Assembly (NCBI GenBank): GCA_008360975.2
Contig: CM039193.1
Span: 11,646,501 to 11,710,500, forward strand
From: Lichenostomus cassidix
Taxonomy: Eukaryota > Chordata > Aves > Passeriformes > Meliphagidae
DNA: 64,000 nt
Direction: 5' to 3'
The stretch's first letter is position 1. Each line of letters opens with the position of its first letter. A program made the translations under genes and the position numbers. Positions 51,401 to 57,400 of the stretch are shown here, in pieces. Under the pieces are notes generated by a model, which worked only from the letters and a program-made list of their open reading frames with translations, searched no databases and was not told where the DNA came from.

Positions 51401-54400
51401 CTCCTTGAAGTCCTATTGATTACAGAGTCAGCCATATCAGCATGGACGCTTGAATCTGGGTGTACCAATAAAGGCAGATCACAATCAAGCAATAAAGTGG
51501 CAGCAGAAATTGCATGTTATGTTTTCAGGCCGGCTGTGGGAACCAGCCACCATGGGAAGTGTCAAAGCAACAGGATCATCCATCATAAACCTGTTTCTGT
51601 GGGCATCCAGGGAGAAAGGGAGGGAACCCTTCTCTGCAAAACCCCTACAGTGTACAGTACCAACAGCAAAGAGATACCTTATAGAAACAACCAGTTGTTT
51701 TCATCTGCATCTCTGTGACAACCCACAAAACTGGCTTTGTGAGTTGCATAAAGTGGCCCCACATGAGAGGAGAGCCAGCTGTAGCACTTGATACCCAAAC
51801 ACAAATGCACTTTCTCCCAACACACACTTCCTTCCCCCTTGAGATGGGAGAAGCCCAAAAACCAGATGGAGAACAAAGGCCACATCAATTTAACTTTTCT
51901 ACAGGATGCCTGGGGTGGCTCTTACCCATCACTGAACAGGGAGCCCTTAAGAGCTCACGTTATCAGCAGAGCAGTGTGTCTAGTAAGAGAATACTGGTTA
52001 TTGACACACAACCCACCTTGTGAGGTCCAGTAACCCTTGGAACATACTGCACTGAGTAGGTCTTGTTTTTGTCACTGGACGGCGTTATCTTTGCCTAGGA
52101 GACAAAACACATCCATCGTCAAGCTGCGCCTACACATGCCAGCTGAACTCTTTTCTGATACTGCAAACTATTTCCAGAGTCAGCAATGTTAGACACTTGT
52201 TGCTGCGAGAGCAGGGATCCATGCTATCCCCTCTTCTCATATGGAAAAACACCCCATTGGTTTTGTCTTTACAAGAGAGGAAGCAAGCCACCTTCTCCCC
52301 ACCCCAGCCCTTTCCTTTGCTGTTAATTGCTCTATTGAGGCAGGCCAAAAATGAGGAGACAGTAAGTCCAATGTACAGCTGTATTTTTCTGGAATGTTGT
52401 AACATGATCAAGTGGAACACTTGGATGAGAAGTTTCTATAAACATTAAAACCAGCATTTTAACTCAAAATGATTCATGGCATCTAAATAGCTGCTTTAGC
52501 CATTCTTGCAGAATGAGTAAAGGCAGACAGTGATTTATTGATGTATGTTATCTAAAAGCAGGTCAGAGTGTACTTGGCCAGTCAAGCTAAATCTCTGCAA
52601 CTACTGGACACTGGAGTTGTGTTGCTTAATTGCAGATAGTGACTTTTTTCAAGGCAATTATGAAGAAAAACTTGAGGCTTCTTGCACTTTAGATAAACGG
52701 TATTTTGCAATTTCTTTTTAAATTACTTATTTGTTAAGAACTCACTTGTGAAAGATGAAGGTTACCACAAAAACTACAGCATTCAGACTAAAATACTTTT
52801 CCATACAAGAAGACACTTAACGTACATACCTCCTCCCTGTTTCCTTCTGGATCTTCTATGAAGACCATCAAGTCACCCTGCCCAGCACTGATGGTGTCCA
52901 CTGTGAAGATGGCAGGCTGCTTCACCATGTTCCCATGAGGTTCAATCCCTGTGAGACAGACACAGAATGGCACATTAGCTGCTGCCACAAAACCCGAAAG
53001 ACAGTTTGGAGGCTACCCAAAAGCTGTCCAACCCATTCTCCCATGCAAGCCACCAGCACCAGTTTCCCCAGACTCCTGCACAACACCTCTTTACCCTCTG
53101 TCCTGATCTCATGCTCACAATAAGTCCTTCTCTTACAATAAAAGCCTTTTAACAATTGGTTGAATGTTTGGTACTTATCTTACTATCTCCGACCAAGTCA
53201 AGAACCCAGATGGTATCTGGATTCAGGTGAAAGCAAGTTACCATGACAGGTAATGAGGGTCACCCCCACTGCTGGCAAGTGCAGGGCTGATGCTGACAGC
53301 AAGCAGAATATGTGCATTAGCTGTTCCTTAGAAGCTGCTTTGCTTCACACAGCTAAATGTTTAAGTATGCTGTACCACAGGATGGGTGACTAGAGAGGCA
53401 GGAGAGAATTTTTGGGAAGGCTTCAGGTGAAGGCATTACCCTACAGCCAAGGGTAAAAGACTTACTTTAAGCAGGACAATTTTTACCATATTGTCCCATC
53501 TTACTCCATTTTCAAAATGCAGCAGAGTACAGACAGCACTCAGATTTACTGTTCTTTGAAATCTGCTCAGACTACCTGGCCAGAGTGAATAGTGTACAAA
53601 TGGCATGCAGGAACCTCTTAAAACCATAAAAATCTTGCTACTCAGTGTGGTTTCCACTTAACTTTCAAACAATTTCCTTATTCCTCAGCACAGGACCTGC
53701 TACAGCACGCATTTACCAGCAGGGTTTCATCATCTCCCTCTACATAGTCCCGGGTCATGACATCTGTCATGGTGGTGTCAGACTGAGTGGGTGGAAGAAC
53801 TTCCCAAAGTTGCTGATTCCAGACTAGCCCAAACACATATACCCTTCCGTCCAAGGCAATTATTCCTCGGCTGATTCATAAAACTGTGGGCACTACTGCT
53901 CCATAGCACAATTAGTGGAAAGTGCAATGTCTGATAGATTATAAAGGAAGTGGTTGTGGACAACAGAATTCCTGAACTTGTTTATCTCCAGAAAACAGTA
54001 ACTTGAGAGCAATGCAAGGAAGATCATGTTTTTGCTAGGAAATCTGACCATTCTGATAAGGTGTTAACAATTGACATATTCATTCTTTCAAACTAAAGCC
54101 TAGATTATCATCTAGCTGAAACTGCTATGAATTTGCTCTACGTCTCTTCAGTCCATCCCACAAGCATTAGGATATGGTATTCAAGTTAAGCATCCTGCCT
54201 TCTGCAAGCACGAGGAGAAGGACTGATTATCCTCCTCTGAAGACAATTTCAGCCAGGACAGCATTAGTTACAACACTTTCTTAGCCTACACTTCATCTTC
54301 TAGATTTTACTTTCTTATCAGTGGTCTGCTTTGGATGGTTAAATGAGAACTTAGTGCACCACTGATGACCTGCACAACTCTGTACATCCCCTCTGCAAGC

Positions 54401-57400
54401 TCATTTCACACCAGCTCTACATGTAGCTCTCCTCAGCACAAATCCCTACAGTGCCCAGGGAGGTGTGCTACAGCTAAGGCTCGTGTTGGGAGGTTATGAG
54501 CAGCTTACATGAAAAATGGTAATAAAAAGAGCTAAGACTGACCCACTTCACAACTTGACACTCATCTTTTTCTGGAAGCACAAAAACCTGTTTCTCATCT
54601 GTCCAAAAGACCCTGCCCAGTCAAGGACTGAGCCCCTTGCTGCTGGAGTCACCTTCCAGTTCTGACATATTTTAGCAGTCAGAATTATCAATTAGTATAT
54701 TTTGAGACTCTGTTTTGGCAATTAACTTCAGGAAAACGTCAATCTTTCAAGAAGAGCTACTCACTCTAAAGTAATCTCCATTAAAATGGCTCCAGAGCAA
54801 CACACACATGAAAGCAGACAAAGTAATTCCAGTTTTTGAATTAATAAAAACATAACTAAAGACAAACTTGACAGATTGAGGCAGATTGATAGATGAGGGT
54901 GATCAGTTATTTACACATTTGGGGCCTAAAAAACGTGATTGTGTATTGTGGTTTGCTGTGGAAGGCACCAACAAAGGACATAAACCCCAAGCTGGATAGG
55001 TGCTAAAGCCACTTTGACTGCAGTAACTGCTCTTAAGTGCATAAATAATGTCCATATCCATTCACTCTACGACTTATATTTCAATGGAAAAATCAAGTTA
55101 AAAAAAACCCAAAGCAAGTAAGAAAACCAGAAAAAAATAAGGAAAGTTTTGTTTCTTTCAATTTCACTCTTGTACACCCAATTCTGAAACCCATTTGTTC
55201 TAAAAATCTTGAAGGACCAACAGCAACCCCCAGATATAAAAAAAAAAATTAAAAATTAAGATGCAATGGAGAGCCAAGTCTAATGCTGAGGAGATGGCCT
55301 CCAACATACCAGGCATATTAAAGGTTAAAATCTGTTACTTATTCAGTTGTGACTGTGCACCAATCTAGAACAGAACCTCATCAATAGTTACACGAAATTA
55401 TCCATTCTAACGGTCCGTTAAAAAAAAAGCCTATGTAGATTTACAGTTGCATAAACATCTATGGGCAAGTCCTTCCAATCAGCAAACACAGCCTTTCCAA
55501 CAACAGCTCAGAACTATTTAATGTCTCAAGGGTTACCAACCTACCTTTGTACATGTGCCAAATATTACACACTACCAATCAATTCAAGTAAGTTACTTAG
55601 AATTAGGCCACTCTAACACACATCATGCCTGGAAAATGGAAAATTGTCTCTACAGAGAGCCTGCTCAGAAAGACCGTGAGGTGATGAGGTTTTTCCTCTT
55701 TTAAGGAGTGTTTTATCACAAGAAGCATTCACTGCTAGATCAACCACCAGCCATAATACTGCTGGCCTGAATTCCACACCAAGGTTGTTTTAGCCCCATA
55801 TCATGCTACTTCTCACAGCTGTGGACAGAAGGCTGTCAGCTTGCAGAACAGGTTCAGACTGGGGAATTTACATGTTAGAACTAGGAGTGTCTTTTGGACT
55901 ACATCCATGTATTTCTGAAACCAGGCACCACACCAAGAGTATACAAGTGAAACTTTGAAGTCGGTTAGTTACAGTAGGTCTGAAGTTCAACATAAGCAGA
56001 AAACCCCACCCAGCTTTCTGAAGAGTTACTGCTCCATGCAGCTTCAGCTCACCAAGTCCTTACCTCTGCCATAAGCCCTTGCTTTCTTTGGATTCAGTTT
56101 GGGTTTTAAAGGAGCTCCTGGTTTCAGCTTGGCTTTGGGGAACTGGGACAGGTAAGTCATCACAGAGTGCTCATCCACATCAGGGTGGATAATTTCTTCA
56201 GGGGTAATAACCTGAAAGACAGTGCAATTAAGTATATTGTACCAGTGCTTGGTTACCACATGTCAACACAGAAGCAGAGCTCTGACACAAACTTAGATTT
56301 CAAAACTCCCACATGCTAATGAGATTTCTTACATTTATTTTCCCTTTGATACACACAACATCATTTATTATCTCAGGCAAGAAAATCAAGAAGCTCATTA
56401 TGGTCCCAGTGCGGTTTGGGGGCTTTTTGTGCCTTGATCATCAGGGGTTCTCAGGAGACTGCAACAAGCTTAATGGTATCAAGGCAGGACAACAGTAGTT
56501 ATGTTCCCCTTGAAAAGTGATGTGGGGATAATTGATACTGAAAAAATTAGTAATTCATAACCCTGTATGCTACAGCCCTGAGTGGCAAGGCTTGCAAAGT
56601 AAAATCTGTGACCAGTCTCTTCCCCTTCTTCCACAATACAAGCTGTCTCAAAGACTTCTGAAATTCTGTCCAACTTTATCAGCATGAAAAGAATCCAGTT
56701 TGTAAATACAGTGCTCTCTTTTGAACATTATCATTGCAGGTGATTTCCTAAGCCAGTAAGTTTTTCTTCTGTGGAATTCAGTACAGCACAACAAACTCAC
56801 TCCATGGACTAACAGAACAGACACCACCATACAGGCCCTTTCCTCCCACCTTACATGCTGCAACAGCAGCTGTCTTCAGCAGAGACACCTACACAAAATC
56901 TTACAGCCAGAGCTCTGAAATGTAATAGTGCATTTCCTTACAGTGCACCCTTTCTAAAGCAATTCTACATCAGTTAACTAACTTTTCAAAGCATCCAAGC
57001 AGCTTCACCTGCTTTCCTCAATTTAAACTCCAGCTAGTCACAAGGCCAATGCTGGCCACTGTGCTCCCCACATCTTGGCAGCCCACGTCTTGGTGGCCTT
57101 ACCTGTGGCACACCCAGCCAGTCATCCGCCTGCTGCATGGCTTCCCGAGCATTGTCCACAGGCTTCTTTGGGTCCCAGGTCTCCCAGTCAGGGCACAAAC
57201 CTGCAAGCACATTTCAGTTGTTATGTGTTATCCTGCCAAGGTGCTTCCCTAGCTGAAGAAACCAAGTGCTAACTCCACATCCCCTTGTGCTACATTGCTT
57301 TGCAGAAAGACATTCAGAACTTTGCGGAAGTAACCAGAACAAGACAAGCATATGCTGCTCACTGAAACACATCTAAGATAACAACCAGTGTAGAGTAATA